A stretch of 64,000 nt of DNA from an uncultured Psychroserpens sp. (GTDB taxonomy: Bacteria > Bacteroidota > Bacteroidia > Flavobacteriales > Flavobacteriaceae): contig CANKZZ010000004.1 of NCBI GenBank assembly GCA_947488655.1, positions 496,001-560,000 on the forward strand, in the 5' to 3' direction. A program made the translations under genes and the position numbers. Under the pieces are notes generated by a model that did not search any database, was not told the origin of the DNA, and worked only from the letters and a program-made list of their open reading frames with translations. Position 1 is the stretch's first letter. Each line of letters begins with the position of its first letter. Shown piece by piece: positions 33,387 through 43,218 of the stretch.

Positions 33387-34529
33387 CTATAGTTTTAATT
33401 CTTTGATTTTATTTTCCATTTCAGGATCGTAATAAAAAATAGCCATACTTGCCATCATTTCTTGATCTGTAGCAGTAGTATTGTTAACTTCTAAAAGCAT
33501 TTCATAAACATGATCATTATACATCCAAATTCCTTTTTGGCTAGAAAATGATGGTGTATTTTTTAACCCAATTTTATCTGTAAAATTTTCACTTTTACAA
33601 TCGTAAATAACTTCACCTGTAGTTTTGTCTTTGAGTTTAAAACGATCTGCAAAAGGATGTAAATGAGACGTTATTTGATGTAATCTAATACTGTCTTTAA
33701 TTTGCAATTGGTGAGTAGTATTATAGGTGTAACTATATTTTCCTGGAGCAATAATCCAATGTCCCGAAAGCGCATTTCCGTCGTTATCTAAATACGAATG
33801 ATTTTTAGTTTCTACAGGAATGCATGCATTTGGAAGTTGCTCTGTTGGACCTTTAAACGGGTTTTGTGGGTCATAAGGAAACATCATAAACACAGTTTTT
33901 GGCTGTAATGGAGTTAATGATTTTTCCTTATTATTTGTGTAACCAATTTTTATTTTATGTTTTATATTAAATGTAGAGTCTGTAATATTATGATTTAGAG
34001 CTTGTGCGTTAATAAAAAGACGCTCGTTAGAAAATACAGGGAAACCAAAACCATCGGGTAAGTTAAACGCTTCAACACCATTACTAATAGAGGTAATTCT
34101 AGGGTATTGCGAGTTAATACGTTCGGTAAGATTCCATCTATTATAGTGTTCGGCATCTCGATATTCAAAATTGGTATGGCATACAAAGTCATTAGACATG
34201 ATGCGTGCTTCATCACTTGATACTGCATTTGTTTTAAATGATGTTAACCAGAGTAACTCTTCTTTACTGCCATCTATTACAACATATTGGTCAGACTTTG
34301 GACCTTCCATAGATTTGTAAATATTACTAATAACAAAAGTTGGTGAGGTAAAGGTTACACTATTATTGGTTAAGTCTGTTTTCCAATCAGAATCTACCAA
34401 GCCTAAAGTGTACAATACTTTAGATTTAATTAATTCTTTATGTCGTGTCTTAAGAGATTTAAAATAAATAAAACCACCACCAAGAATTAAAACCAGAATA
34501 ATTAGTATAAATTTAGATCGTCTTTTCAT
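33387..34529 (-). CDS. Membrane-anchored protein resembling Cu type II monooxygenase (PHM-like) fold
   Basis: This 380-residue protein has an N-terminal membrane anchor and a large periplasmic region. I do not recognise a named family with certainty. The segment from GHWIIAPGKYSYTYN to RLHQITSHLHPFADRFKLK (about residues 256-300) resembles the C domain of peptidylglycine monooxygenase-like copper enzymes, where an HxH pair and a later methionine bind CuM. Here H289, H291 and a Met cluster near 358-362 (EMMASMAIFYY) could do so. Candidate CuH-site histidines are H118 and H180. The SCO copper chaperone gene is 3 nt downstream, which supports a copper protein. Confidence 0.5.
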   Translation of the reverse strand: MKRRSKFILIILVLILGGGFIYFKSLKTRHKELIKSKVLYTLGLVDSDWKTDLTNNSVTFTSPTFVISNIYKSMEGPKSDQYVVIDGSKEELLWLTSFKTNAVSSDEARIMSNDFVCHTNFEYRDAEHYNRWNLTERINSQYPRITSISNGVEAFNLPDGFGFPVFSNERLFINAQALNHNITDSTFNIKHKIKIGYTNNKEKSLTPLQPKTVFMMFPYDPQNPFKGPTEQLPNACIPVETKNHSYLDNDGNALSGHWIIAPGKYSYTYNTTHQLQIKDSIRLHQITSHLHPFADRFKLKDKTTGEVIYDCKSENFTDKIGLKNTPSFSSQKGIWMYNDHVYEMLLEVNNTTATDQEMMASMAIFYYDPEMENKIKELKL

Positions 34530-34567
34530 ATAGAATCAAATGTAATGAAACCACGTTTATAAAAAAA

Positions 34568-35704
34568 ATGCAGATTAATTATCAAAAACGAATCTTTGGA
34601 CTCGATATTATGCGTGCGGTCGCTATTTTATTAGTGGTCTGCTCGCATGCGGTTTGGATTTTTCCACAATCTAAAAATGTACTCACAGACCTAATGAGTC
34701 TTGCTGGAGTAATTGGTGTAGAAATCTTTTTTGTTTTAAGCGGTTTTCTCATTGGTAGACTAATTTACAACCTTTTTGTTTCTTCGGAATTTTCCAGAAA
34801 ACAAATCACCTATTTCTGGGTAAGACGCTGGTTTAGAACTTTACCTAATTACTATTTAATACTGGTTTTCAATGTGCTTTTAGCTCTATATTTAGGAACT
34901 AGCTTGCCAGATAATTTATGGCAATATTTCATTTTTATGCAAAACTTCTCATGGGAAATGCCTTTATTTTTTGGAGAATCTTGGAGCTTACCAATTGAAG
35001 AATTTGCTTATATCATTGGACCTTTACTGTTGTATCTCGTGATGTTTCTGAAATTGAAAATCAACAAATCTAGACTGTTTTGTATTGTAACATGTCTTAT
35101 CATACTTTTCTTCTTGATGACTAAAGTGTATTATAACATAAGTCATCAGGTAACAGATATGATGTTTTGGAATGTGAATCTTAAAGCAGTTACTATTTAT
35201 AGAATAGATGCGATTTATTACGGAGTTTTGGCTGCGTGTTTTTCTCTAATTAAACCAAATTTTTGGAGACGATTTAGGCTGTTATTTTTTGTGTTTGGAG
35301 GTCTTTTGTTTTTAGGGCTTAATGTTGTGATTCCAACTCAACGCATTTTTATAGAAACGCATCCGTTTTTTTGGAATGTTTTATACTTACCAATAAATTC
35401 TATCGCAATCGCTTTTACACTACCACTATTATCGCAAATAAAATCGGCACCAAAATTAATTTTAGTTCCCGTTACTTTTATCAGTTTGATTTCTTATTCT
35501 ATGTATTTAATTCATTATTCGGTAGTAATGCAATTGATGAAATATTTTTTTCCTACGGAAGGCTTATCAAACCCAAATCTCATAATTTATCATTCAGTTT
35601 ATTTTATAATAACAGTAATAGGTTCTTATCTACTATATGTGTTTTTCGAGAAACCAACGACTAATCTGCGAGATAACGCCAAAATTAAGAATCATTTTAA
35701 ATAA
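34568..35704 (+). CDS. Acyltransferase 3 (OafA/YrhL-like) membrane protein
   Basis: This 378-residue protein has about ten transmembrane helices. The front reads GLDIMRAVAILLVVCSHAVW, which has the family's catalytic-type histidine, then GVIGVEIFFVLSGFLIGRL. These are hallmarks of acyltransferase family 3, which O-acetylates surface sugars or other envelope molecules. No polysaccharide genes are adjacent, so the acceptor is unknown. It is divergent from the copper gene pair with 38 nt between. Confidence 0.88.
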   Translation: MQINYQKRIFGLDIMRAVAILLVVCSHAVWIFPQSKNVLTDLMSLAGVIGVEIFFVLSGFLIGRLIYNLFVSSEFSRKQITYFWVRRWFRTLPNYYLILVFNVLLALYLGTSLPDNLWQYFIFMQNFSWEMPLFFGESWSLPIEEFAYIIGPLLLYLVMFLKLKINKSRLFCIVTCLIILFFLMTKVYYNISHQVTDMMFWNVNLKAVTIYRIDAIYYGVLAACFSLIKPNFWRRFRLLFFVFGGLLFLGLNVVIPTQRIFIETHPFFWNVLYLPINSIAIAFTLPLLSQIKSAPKLILVPVTFISLISYSMYLIHYSVVMQLMKYFFPTEGLSNPNLIIYHSVYFIITVIGSYLLYVFFEKPTTNLRDNAKIKNHFK

Positions 35705-35894
35705 CGAATAGTTGTTAATTTTATAATTTAGACCTATTAAAATTGTTAAATTGATAAAATAATAACATAAAACGATGCTTTTATTGATGTATCTGCAGAG
35801 TTTTTTCACTTTTGTTACGTATTTTAAAATCTCCTTTAAAATTCGTAAATTTGCTACACTAAAAAAATAAAAATCAACCTTATAAATAAGACAT

Positions 35895-38165
35895 ATGGCA
35901 TTTGATATTGACATGATAAAAAAGGTTTATTCTAACATGACAGAGCGTGTAGATGCAGCTCGTGATATTGTTGGTAAACCATTAACCCTTTCTGAAAAAA
36001 TATTATACTCTCACCTTTGGGATGGAAATCCTACTAAAGCATTTACGAGAGGTAAAGATTATGTTGATTTTGCTCCAGATAGAGTAGCTTGTCAAGATGC
36101 AACAGCTCAAATGGCATTATTGCAATTTATGCAAGCTGGAAAAAGTAAAGTAGCTGTACCAACTACGGTACACTGCGATCACTTAATTCAAGCAAAAAAC
36201 GGAGCATCTATAGATTTACAACATGCAATTAGTACCAGTAATGAAGTTTTTAATTTCTTAGAATCTGTATCAAATAAATACGGAATTGGATTTTGGAAAC
36301 CAGGTGCAGGGATTATACATCAAGTAGTTCTAGAAAATTATGCATTTCCTGGTGGAATGATGATTGGAACAGATTCTCATACTGTTAATGCAGGAGGATT
36401 AGGAATGGTTGCTATTGGAGTTGGAGGAGCAGATGCTGTTGATGTAATGGCAGGAATGGCTTGGGAGTTGAAATTTCCGAAGTTAATAGGTGTAAGATTA
36501 ACCGGAACTTTATCTGGTTGGACTGCACCAAAAGATGTGATTTTAAAAGTAGCCGATATTCTTACTGTAAAAGGTGGAACTGGTGCTATTGTAGAATATT
36601 TTGGACCTGGAGCTCAAGGGATGTCTTGTACTGGTAAAGGTACAATTTGTAATATGGGAGCAGAGATTGGAGCTACAACGTCAACCTTTGGTTACGATGA
36701 ATCTATGGAGCGCTATTTACGCGCTACAGATAGAGCAGATGTTGCAGATGCTGCAAATGCAGTTAAAGCTTACTTAACAGGAGATGATGAAGTATATGCA
36801 AATCCTGAGCAGTTTTTTGATGAAGTTATTGATATTAACTTAACTGAATTAAATCCGTTATTAAACGGTCCTTTTACTCCAGATTTGTCAACAGCAGTTG
36901 GATCTACTATGACAGAAAAAGCTAAATCTAACGATTGGCCTTTAAAAGTAGAATGGGGATTAATTGGTTCTTGTACTAACTCGTCATACGAAGATTTATC
37001 TCGTGCCTCATCTGTAGCTCAACAAGCTTTAGATAAAGGTTTAAAGATGAAATCTGAATTAGGTATTAATCCAGGATCTGAAATGGTAAGATATACCACC
37101 GAAAGAGATGGAATTTTAGATATTTTTGAAAAATTAGATGCCAAGATTTTTACTAACGCTTGTGGACCGTGTATTGGTCAATGGGCTCGTTATGAAGATC
37201 CTAAAAATGCACCTAAAAATAGTATTGTTCATTCTTTTAATAGAAACTTTGCTAAACGTGCAGATGGAAATCCAAATACGCACGCTTTTGTAGCGTCTCC
37301 AGAAATTACTGCTGCCATTGCTATTGCAGGACGATTAGATTTTAATCCAATGACAGATAAGCTCATCAATGAAAATGGTGAAGAAGTAATGTTAAGCGAA
37401 CCAACAGGATGGGAATTACCACCAAAAGGTTTTGCTGTAGATGATAATGGATACTTAGCTCCAGAAGAAGATGGTAGTGGTGTAGATATTGTTGTAGCTT
37501 CAGACTCTGAAAGATTACAGCTTTTAACACCTTTTGAGCCTATAGGAAATGATATTTCTGGCGCAAAATTACTAATTAAAGCTTTTGGTAAATGTACAAC
37601 AGACCATATTTCTATGGCTGGACCATGGTTGCGTTTTAGAGGTCATTTAGACAATATCTCTAATAACTGTTTAATTGGAGCTGTTAATGCCTTTGGTAAA
37701 AAGACAAACTTTGTTAAAAATCAATTAACAGGAGAGTTTGGTGGTGTGCCAGATACAGCCAGAGCTTACAAAGCTGCAGGTGTTCCTTCAATAGTAGTTG
37801 GAGATCATAATTATGGAGAAGGTTCTTCTCGTGAGCATGCTGCAATGGAGCCTAGACATTTAGGTGTTGTTGCTGTAATTGTAAAATCATTTGCTCGTAT
37901 TCATGAAACTAACCTTAAAAAGCAAGGTATGTTAGGATTGACATTTGCTAATGAAAGTGATTATGATTTAATACAAGAAGATGATACATTTAACTTCTTA
38001 GATTTAAATGAGTTTGCACCAGATAAGCAATTAACAATTGAGATTGTACATGCAGATGGAAGTAAAGATACTATTAAAGTAAATCACACTTATAATCAAC
38101 CTCAAATAGACTGGTATAATGAAGGTTCTGCTTTAAATTTAATTAAAAAGGAAAATGCTGCTTAG
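35895..38165 (+). CDS. acn: Aconitate hydratase
   Basis: This 756-residue TCA-cycle enzyme converts citrate to isocitrate with a 4Fe-4S cluster. Cluster cysteines are in [11 protein letters not shown] and [11 protein letters not shown]. The substrate-binding [13 protein letters not shown] and [14 protein letters not shown] are intact, and the swivelling C-terminal domain has [16 protein letters not shown]. Length and order match the mitochondrial-type aconitase of Bacteroidota. A -7 box TAAATTTG lies at 35846-35853. A strong terminator follows, so it is monocistronic. Confidence 0.95.
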   Translation: MAFDIDMIKKVYSNMTERVDAARDIVGKPLTLSEKILYSHLWDGNPTKAFTRGKDYVDFAPDRVACQDATAQMALLQFMQAGKSKVAVPTTVHCDHLIQAKNGASIDLQHAISTSNEVFNFLESVSNKYGIGFWKPGAGIIHQVVLENYAFPGGMMIGTDSHTVNAGGLGMVAIGVGGADAVDVMAGMAWELKFPKLIGVRLTGTLSGWTAPKDVILKVADILTVKGGTGAIVEYFGPGAQGMSCTGKGTICNMGAEIGATTSTFGYDESMERYLRATDRADVADAANAVKAYLTGDDEVYANPEQFFDEVIDINLTELNPLLNGPFTPDLSTAVGSTMTEKAKSNDWPLKVEWGLIGSCTNSSYEDLSRASSVAQQALDKGLKMKSELGINPGSEMVRYTTERDGILDIFEKLDAKIFTNACGPCIGQWARYEDPKNAPKNSIVHSFNRNFAKRADGNPNTHAFVASPEITAAIAIAGRLDFNPMTDKLINENGEEVMLSEPTGWELPPKGFAVDDNGYLAPEEDGSGVDIVVASDSERLQLLTPFEPIGNDISGAKLLIKAFGKCTTDHISMAGPWLRFRGHLDNISNNCLIGAVNAFGKKTNFVKNQLTGEFGGVPDTARAYKAAGVPSIVVGDHNYGEGSSREHAAMEPRHLGVVAVIVKSFARIHETNLKKQGMLGLTFANESDYDLIQEDDTFNFLDLNEFAPDKQLTIEIVHADGSKDTIKVNHTYNQPQIDWYNEGSALNLIKKENAA

Positions 38166-38184
38166 TATTTTTTAATAAATAATT

Positions 38185-38216
38185 AAAAGCCTTTGAGAAA
38201 TCAAAGGCTTTTTTTA
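38185..38216 (+). terminator. Rho-independent terminator after acn
   Basis: AAAAGCCTTTGA (38185-38196), a GAAA loop and TCAAAGGCTTTT (38201-38212) form a perfect stem with a T-run. Confidence 0.93.
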
Positions 38217-38287
38217 TGGCCATTATTTGTAAGGTTATTGATTATTAGGCGACTGCTAAAACCATCTAACAAGAAAAACTCACTTCA

Positions 38288-38959
38288 ATGCAATCTCTTT
38301 GGTTTTTTGATGACGTCAACCTATTTAAAGTTTTATGTCCTCACAAGTTTAAAACTTATAAAAAAGTTCATGATTTTGATGCTTATAAAAAGAAAGATTA
38401 TATCTACTTTGAAGATGATGCAGCAAATAAAATCTATCTAATAGAAAAAGGTAAAGTTAAAATTGGCTACTATAATGAAAATGGAGATGAAATAGTAAAA
38501 GCTATTTTGTCTAAAGGCGAGTTGTTTGGAGAAAAAGCTATTCTTGGAGAAAACGTAAGAGATGAGTTTGCGCAATCTATAGATAACACCACTTCTATTT
38601 GCCCAATTGGTGTTACGACAATGCATGACTTAATGAGAGACAATCAAACTTTTAGCTTTAAAGTGTACAAGTTTATTGGTTTTAAATTTAAAAAATTAGA
38701 GCGTAGGTTACAGTTGTTATTATTTAAGGATACCAAAACAAGATTAGTAGAGTTTTTAGATGAGCTTTGTACAGATTATGGTTATGACTGTGACAAAACA
38801 GGAGACCATGTCATAAAACATCCATATACTCAAAAAGATATAGCATCTTTAATTGGTACATCTAGACCTACTCTTAATATTCTTCTCAATGAATTAAAAG
38901 ATGAGAACTACCTCAATTTTGATAGAAAAGAAATAAGAATTTTAAATAAAATTGCATAG
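38288..38959 (+). CDS. Crp/Fnr-family transcription regulator
   Basis: This 223-residue protein has a cyclic-nucleotide-binding jelly roll (IYLIEKGKVKIGYYNENGDE, LSKGELFGEKAILGE) and a C-terminal Crp-type winged helix (KHPYTQKDIASLIGTSRPTLN as recognition helix). It lacks the N-terminal cysteines of Fnr, so it is not an obvious oxygen sensor. The phosphate-cassette residues of true cAMP receptors are not clear. It might answer to the class III cyclase at 62484, but that is a guess. It stands alone between aconitase and the repeat lipoprotein. Confidence 0.88.
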   Translation: MQSLWFFDDVNLFKVLCPHKFKTYKKVHDFDAYKKKDYIYFEDDAANKIYLIEKGKVKIGYYNENGDEIVKAILSKGELFGEKAILGENVRDEFAQSIDNTTSICPIGVTTMHDLMRDNQTFSFKVYKFIGFKFKKLERRLQLLLFKDTKTRLVEFLDELCTDYGYDCDKTGDHVIKHPYTQKDIASLIGTSRPTLNILLNELKDENYLNFDRKEIRILNKIA

Positions 38960-39031
38960 TGTTAGATAGCTAACATTTTAATAGTCATTAAGGCGATAAT
39001 TTTGAAATATGAATTTTAAAATTAAAAAGCG

Positions 39032-40102
39032 ATGATTAAAAAAATGTTTTTAGCAGTTTTGGCACTTAGTGTCTTTGCCACGTCATGCAGTGATGATGAC
39101 GATAGTGTGTCACCAATCGTTCCTAATGCAGGAACAATTACAGGAGGACCTTTTACTTTTATAGTAGATGGAAATTCAGATTTTGTAAGCGGAATAACTA
39201 CAGACTCAAATGCAATAGGTACAAATAGATCATTTGTAGTAACAGATATGCAAGGAGCAATTTTAGGCTTACCACCAACAAACGAGGCTTTACAAGGTGT
39301 AGATTTTGATGGTGCAGGAGTTGGTACGTGTTTAATATGGTATTTGCGTTACGAAAATGGACTTTTAGGTAAAGAAGTAGGATTAAATATAAACGACCTA
39401 TCAGGTTCTTTTGATCTCTCAAATTCGATTACAGTAAATAGGTTAGGAGCACCAAATGCTGGTGTTTTGTCTGGAGGACCATTTAATTTTGTATTTGATG
39501 GTACACCAGATTTTGTGAGTGGTATCACAACAGATTCTAATGCAATAGGTACAAACAGCACTTTTGTAATTACAGATATTAATTTAAATATTCTTGGTGC
39601 TCCAGCAACTTTAGAAATGTTAGAAGGTGTGAATTTTGAAGGTGCAGGACGTGGCGTTTGCTTAGTTTGGTATTTACGTTATGAAGATGATACTAATCTT
39701 GATACAGCAACAAATGCAAATGATTTAACAGGGACTTTTAATTTATCAAACTCCATTAGAGTAGAACGAGGTCCAAACGCAGATGCGTTAATTGGAGGTC
39801 CATTTTCATTTACTGTAGATGGCACTCCAGATATGGTTAGCGGTATCGCATTTGAGAATCCAGATAACAGAGTTGGGACAAACTCTACTTGGATAATTAC
39901 CGATGATACAGGTATGATTTTGGGCACACCACCAACTTTAGATGCAGTTGAAGGTGTAGATTTTGATGGCGCAGGAGTTGGCACTTGTTTAATTTGGTAT
40001 TTACGCTATGAAAATGATACAAACATAAATACTGTAACCAATGCAAATGAACTTACAGGTACATTTCATTTATCAAACTCAATTACAGTAGCGAGAAATT
40101 AA
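39032..40102 (+). CDS. Lipoprotein with three tandem ~108-residue repeats
   Basis: This 356-residue lipoprotein has lipobox FATSCS followed by DDDD. The rest is three copies of one repeat (about residues 31-136, 141-246 and 248-356). Each begins GGPF and carries SGI, a VGT or IGT with NS/NR, an ILGxPPT, EGVDFDGAG, one cysteine in TCLIWYLRYE and ends LSNSITV. One cysteine per repeat (100, 210, 319) gives an odd total. I know this repeat only as a common unnamed element of Bacteroidota surface proteins. There is no T9SS domain. Function unknown; probably exposed at the surface. Confidence 0.75.
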   Translation: MIKKMFLAVLALSVFATSCSDDDDSVSPIVPNAGTITGGPFTFIVDGNSDFVSGITTDSNAIGTNRSFVVTDMQGAILGLPPTNEALQGVDFDGAGVGTCLIWYLRYENGLLGKEVGLNINDLSGSFDLSNSITVNRLGAPNAGVLSGGPFNFVFDGTPDFVSGITTDSNAIGTNSTFVITDINLNILGAPATLEMLEGVNFEGAGRGVCLVWYLRYEDDTNLDTATNANDLTGTFNLSNSIRVERGPNADALIGGPFSFTVDGTPDMVSGIAFENPDNRVGTNSTWIITDDTGMILGTPPTLDAVEGVDFDGAGVGTCLIWYLRYENDTNINTVTNANELTGTFHLSNSITVARN

Positions 40103-40149
40103 ATTTAAATATATAGAAAGCAACATTTAGAGTTTATGTTGTTAGATTT

Positions 40150-40195
40150 GAAACGCATTACCGACTATGGCAATGCGTTTCTTAATTTTTAAAAA
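40150..40195 (+). terminator. Terminator after the repeat lipoprotein
   Basis: GAAACGCATT (40150-40159) pairs with AATGCGTTTC (40172-40181), with a partly paired loop and T-rich sequence after it. The tlpA-like gene starts at once downstream. Confidence 0.75.
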
Positions 40196-40197
40196 TA

Positions 40198-40776
40198 ATG
40201 TCAAAACATAAAAATATTAAATTATCTAACATTGTAATACTTATAATCATTGCATTATTAATCATACCTCAAACAAGACAGCCCATTCAGGTATTCTTAC
40301 AAAAAGGTATAGCAATGATCGTAAAACCTAGCGTAATTGATGCTTCGGAAAGATTAAAACTCACAAGCTACGACTGGACATTACAAGATATCAATGGAAA
40401 CAACTTTGATTTTTCTTCTGCGGAAGGAAAAGTGATTATTATTAATTTTTGGGCAACGTGGTGTCCACCTTGTATTGCCGAAATGCCAAGTCTAGACAAA
40501 TTATATAAAAAGTATACATCTAATGACGATGTGGTTTTTTTGTTTGTGTCTAATGAAGAAACTGAAGTTCTGTATGAATTTATTACACATAATAATTATG
40601 CGTTTACAGCCTATCAACCTTTAACAGAGTATCCTCAAGAATTTAATGTATCGTCAATACCAAGAACATTTATTATTAGTAAAACAGGCGAGATTGTGAT
40701 AGATAAATCTGGAGTTGCAGATTGGGATAGTGAAAAAGTGACTGCGACTATTGATGAGTTAGTTAAAGCGTTTTAA
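40198..40776 (+). CDS. TlpA-family membrane-anchored thioredoxin
   Basis: This 192-residue protein has an N-terminal membrane anchor and a thioredoxin-like domain with the redox motif WCPPC in FWATWCPPCIAEMP. The cis-proline loop is SIPRTFI. It should reduce or oxidise disulfides in the periplasm. The 3' end overlaps crtY by 14 nt in convergent orientation. Its partner protein is not evident. Confidence 0.88.
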   Translation: MSKHKNIKLSNIVILIIIALLIIPQTRQPIQVFLQKGIAMIVKPSVIDASERLKLTSYDWTLQDINGNNFDFSSAEGKVIIINFWATWCPPCIAEMPSLDKLYKKYTSNDDVVFLFVSNEETEVLYEFITHNNYAFTAYQPLTEYPQEFNVSSIPRTFIISKTGEIVIDKSGVADWDSEKVTATIDELVKAF

Positions 40777-41908
40777 AAAAAGCCTTAATAAAACTCCAAG
40801 AAAATAAAGACATCATAATTTTAAGTTCTTCTCTAAATGTAGACTCTTCATCTAAAAACCTGAACATCGTTTGTACAGTGTTTTTAGCATAGAAACTCTC
40901 AAAAATCCATTCACCTTTATGGTTTTCATCTTTAAGCACTTTTAAAAATACTTTATCGTAAAACCTATATTTTCTTCGGAATAATCCTTGAGAAGGTATT
41001 CGTCCATACTTTAAGTTGTCAATAATTATTGAAACTTTCTTTTCGGTATGTTTAAAAGAATAACCAGTAGATCCTTTTACCCATCCACCTCCTGTACCAA
41101 TTTTTGTGATTTTATTGGTGTTAAATTTCGAGAAATTATAATTGGTCATTGGGATTTGACCAGTTTCAGTTTCTAAAATAGAGTAGGAGTCTATTTTTAA
41201 AAACTCTTTAATATAGGTTTTAATGAACTTGTCGTAAACATGATCGTCAACCGTATGTTCTGTAAAATATGTAAATTCTACTAATGCCTCTTTTTTTGAA
41301 AAAGGTAAAACGTAGGTAAATGTGGTTTGATTACCGTCTTTTAGTCGATAATCCATCATGGTTATTTTATTATTATCAAAAGTATCATCTATTGTTTTAA
41401 TAATATAACCTTTAAAGTGTTGAATTATAGAAATGCTATTATCATTTTGTGTAGAAAAGTCTTCAGGAATTCTACTATCAAAAACGTGAGAAGCTGTGTA
41501 CGAATTTCTATTGGTTGTAACCACTACATTGTCTTTTTCTATTACCGAATTAACGCTCTCTAAAATAAATTGAATATTGTCTCTCTGTTTGAGCTGTGCT
41601 TTAGCTTCCGTATAAAAATCTAAAGCGCGTATAGTTTTATAGTTGTAAGGATGGAGATTTAAATCAATAGTTTTTTTTGACGAAATTACGGTTGCTTTTG
41701 TCCAAGATTGATGTATAATTGCGTCCCATTGTGATGGTTCTGTCTCCCAGAAGCTCCATGTTTTATCGTTAGTAGACTTTTGTGATGGGTCAATTAAGGC
41801 AATCGTTTTTTTATCAAAATGCTTATCTGTAGCCAGCTTAAGAGCTAATTGTAGTCCTGCTAATCCATTTCCTATAATGATAAAATCGAAATCGGAATGC
41901 TGAGTCAT
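40763..41908 (-). CDS. crtY: Lycopene beta-cyclase (CrtY type)
   Basis: This 381-residue flavoprotein cyclises lycopene to beta-carotene. It begins with an FAD-binding motif DFIIIGNGLAGLQLALKL and has the CrtY blocks WSFWETEPSQWD, MDYRL, TYVLPFSKKEALVEFTYF, GQIPM and GTGGGWVKGSTGYSF. It is the last gene of the carotenoid operon, 15 nt after crtZ. It supplies the beta-rings needed by CrtZ. Confidence 0.93.
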   Translation of the reverse strand: MTQHSDFDFIIIGNGLAGLQLALKLATDKHFDKKTIALIDPSQKSTNDKTWSFWETEPSQWDAIIHQSWTKATVISSKKTIDLNLHPYNYKTIRALDFYTEAKAQLKQRDNIQFILESVNSVIEKDNVVVTTNRNSYTASHVFDSRIPEDFSTQNDNSISIIQHFKGYIIKTIDDTFDNNKITMMDYRLKDGNQTTFTYVLPFSKKEALVEFTYFTEHTVDDHVYDKFIKTYIKEFLKIDSYSILETETGQIPMTNYNFSKFNTNKITKIGTGGGWVKGSTGYSFKHTEKKVSIIIDNLKYGRIPSQGLFRRKYRFYDKVFLKVLKDENHKGEWIFESFYAKNTVQTMFRFLDEESTFREELKIMMSLFSWSFIKAFFKTL

Positions 41909-41923
41909 AAAAGTCTGTAAAGG

Positions 41924-42373
41924 CTATTTTTTGAAGTATTTGAAAGGTACAAAAAGCATCCCAAAACATTCGCCTTCGTTTTTACCTAAATGCTTGTGAT
42001 GAATTTTGTGAGCACGCCTTACACCTTTTGCATACCAGTTATTAGCATTTCTAAATAGCTTAAAACGTTGGTGAATAAAAATGTCATGAACTACAAAATA
42101 AGTGGCTCCATATGCCATAATACCAAGAGCAATAGGTAGGCAAAACCACATATCTTCGTAGCTCCATAGGTAAAAACAAATCATACTTACTATAGCATAA
42201 AATATAAAAAAGGCATCGTTGCGCTCAAACCAGCTATCGTGATTTTTATGATGATGGTCTTTATGTAAACTCCATAAAAAACCATGCATGACGTACTTGT
42301 GAGTAAACCAAGCCATAAACTCCATGGTGCTAAACACACCTAAAAAAATTAATATCCAATAAATTGCTTGCAT
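41924..42373 (-). CDS. crtZ: Beta-carotene hydroxylase
   Basis: This 149-residue membrane di-iron enzyme adds 3-hydroxyls to beta-carotene, giving zeaxanthin. The histidine boxes are HKYVMHGFLWSLHKDHHH and HDIFIHQRF, with RRAHKIHHKH after them, as in bacterial CrtZ. It lies 4 nt downstream of crtB. With crtI, crtB and crtY this predicts zeaxanthin as the yellow pigment. Confidence 0.95.
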   Translation of the reverse strand: MQAIYWILIFLGVFSTMEFMAWFTHKYVMHGFLWSLHKDHHHKNHDSWFERNDAFFIFYAIVSMICFYLWSYEDMWFCLPIALGIMAYGATYFVVHDIFIHQRFKLFRNANNWYAKGVRRAHKIHHKHLGKNEGECFGMLFVPFKYFKK

Positions 42374-42377
42374 AGGG

Positions 42378-43217
42378 TTACATTAAATTGAGTTGATATT
42401 TAACATAGCTTCTTGTGAGTAACTCAAACTTTTTATAGTTAGGTACTCTAATTCTGGTAGATTTGATCTCTAATGCTGGTGTTTTCTTTAATTTGTTAAG
42501 TAATTGGCTATAATATCTATAAGCCATAAATACACCAAATTTTGCTTCAATAGGTAATCGTTTTATACCTTGAAGACCTTTAGAAAAATCATTCTCTATA
42601 TCTATAATGATGGCTTGTTTAGAAGCTTCGTCTAAGTGATTTAAATCGGTATTTGGAAAATACGTACGACTAAGATCTTCAAAATCTGCTTTTAAATCTC
42701 TTAAAAAGTTTACTTTTTGAAACGCAGACCCTAAACTCATAGCCGAGTCTTTTAACGATTCGTACTTTTCATGATCTCCTTTTACAAATACCTTTAAGCA
42801 CATGAGACCTACAACATCTGCAGAGCCATATATATACTGTTTATATTCATCATCGGTTAAATAGGTGCTTTTATGCAAATCTGTACGCATACTTTTCATG
42901 AAGGCATCAACCAGATGTTTGTCTATATTATATTTATGATAGGTTTCTTGAAAGGCATTTAAAATTGGGTTTAAGCTAATTTTTTGCTCTAATGAAAGTT
43001 CTAAGTCGTTTGAAAAATTATTAAATAAGAGTTGCTTATCATAGTCATGAAAACTATCAACAATTTCATCTGCAAATCTTACAAACCCGTAAATATTGTA
43101 AATATCTTGACGTATTGAGTCAGACAACATTTTTGTTGCTAATGAAAAAGAAGTACTGTAAGACTTTGTAACAGTCTTACTGCACTTGTGGGAAACAGAA
43201 TCAAAAATTGACTTCAT
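42378..43217 (-). CDS. crtB: Phytoene synthase
   Basis: This 279-residue prenyltransferase condenses two GGPP to phytoene. The two aspartate motifs are DEIVDSFHDYD (first) and LRDLKADFEDL (second), and the mid-protein YIYGSADVVGLMCLKVF is typical. It starts 1 nt after the crtI stop codon. No GGPP synthase gene is in the window. Confidence 0.95.
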   Translation of the reverse strand: MKSIFDSVSHKCSKTVTKSYSTSFSLATKMLSDSIRQDIYNIYGFVRFADEIVDSFHDYDKQLLFNNFSNDLELSLEQKISLNPILNAFQETYHKYNIDKHLVDAFMKSMRTDLHKSTYLTDDEYKQYIYGSADVVGLMCLKVFVKGDHEKYESLKDSAMSLGSAFQKVNFLRDLKADFEDLSRTYFPNTDLNHLDEASKQAIIIDIENDFSKGLQGIKRLPIEAKFGVFMAYRYYSQLLNKLKKTPALEIKSTRIRVPNYKKFELLTRSYVKYQLNLM

Positions 43218-43218
43218 A

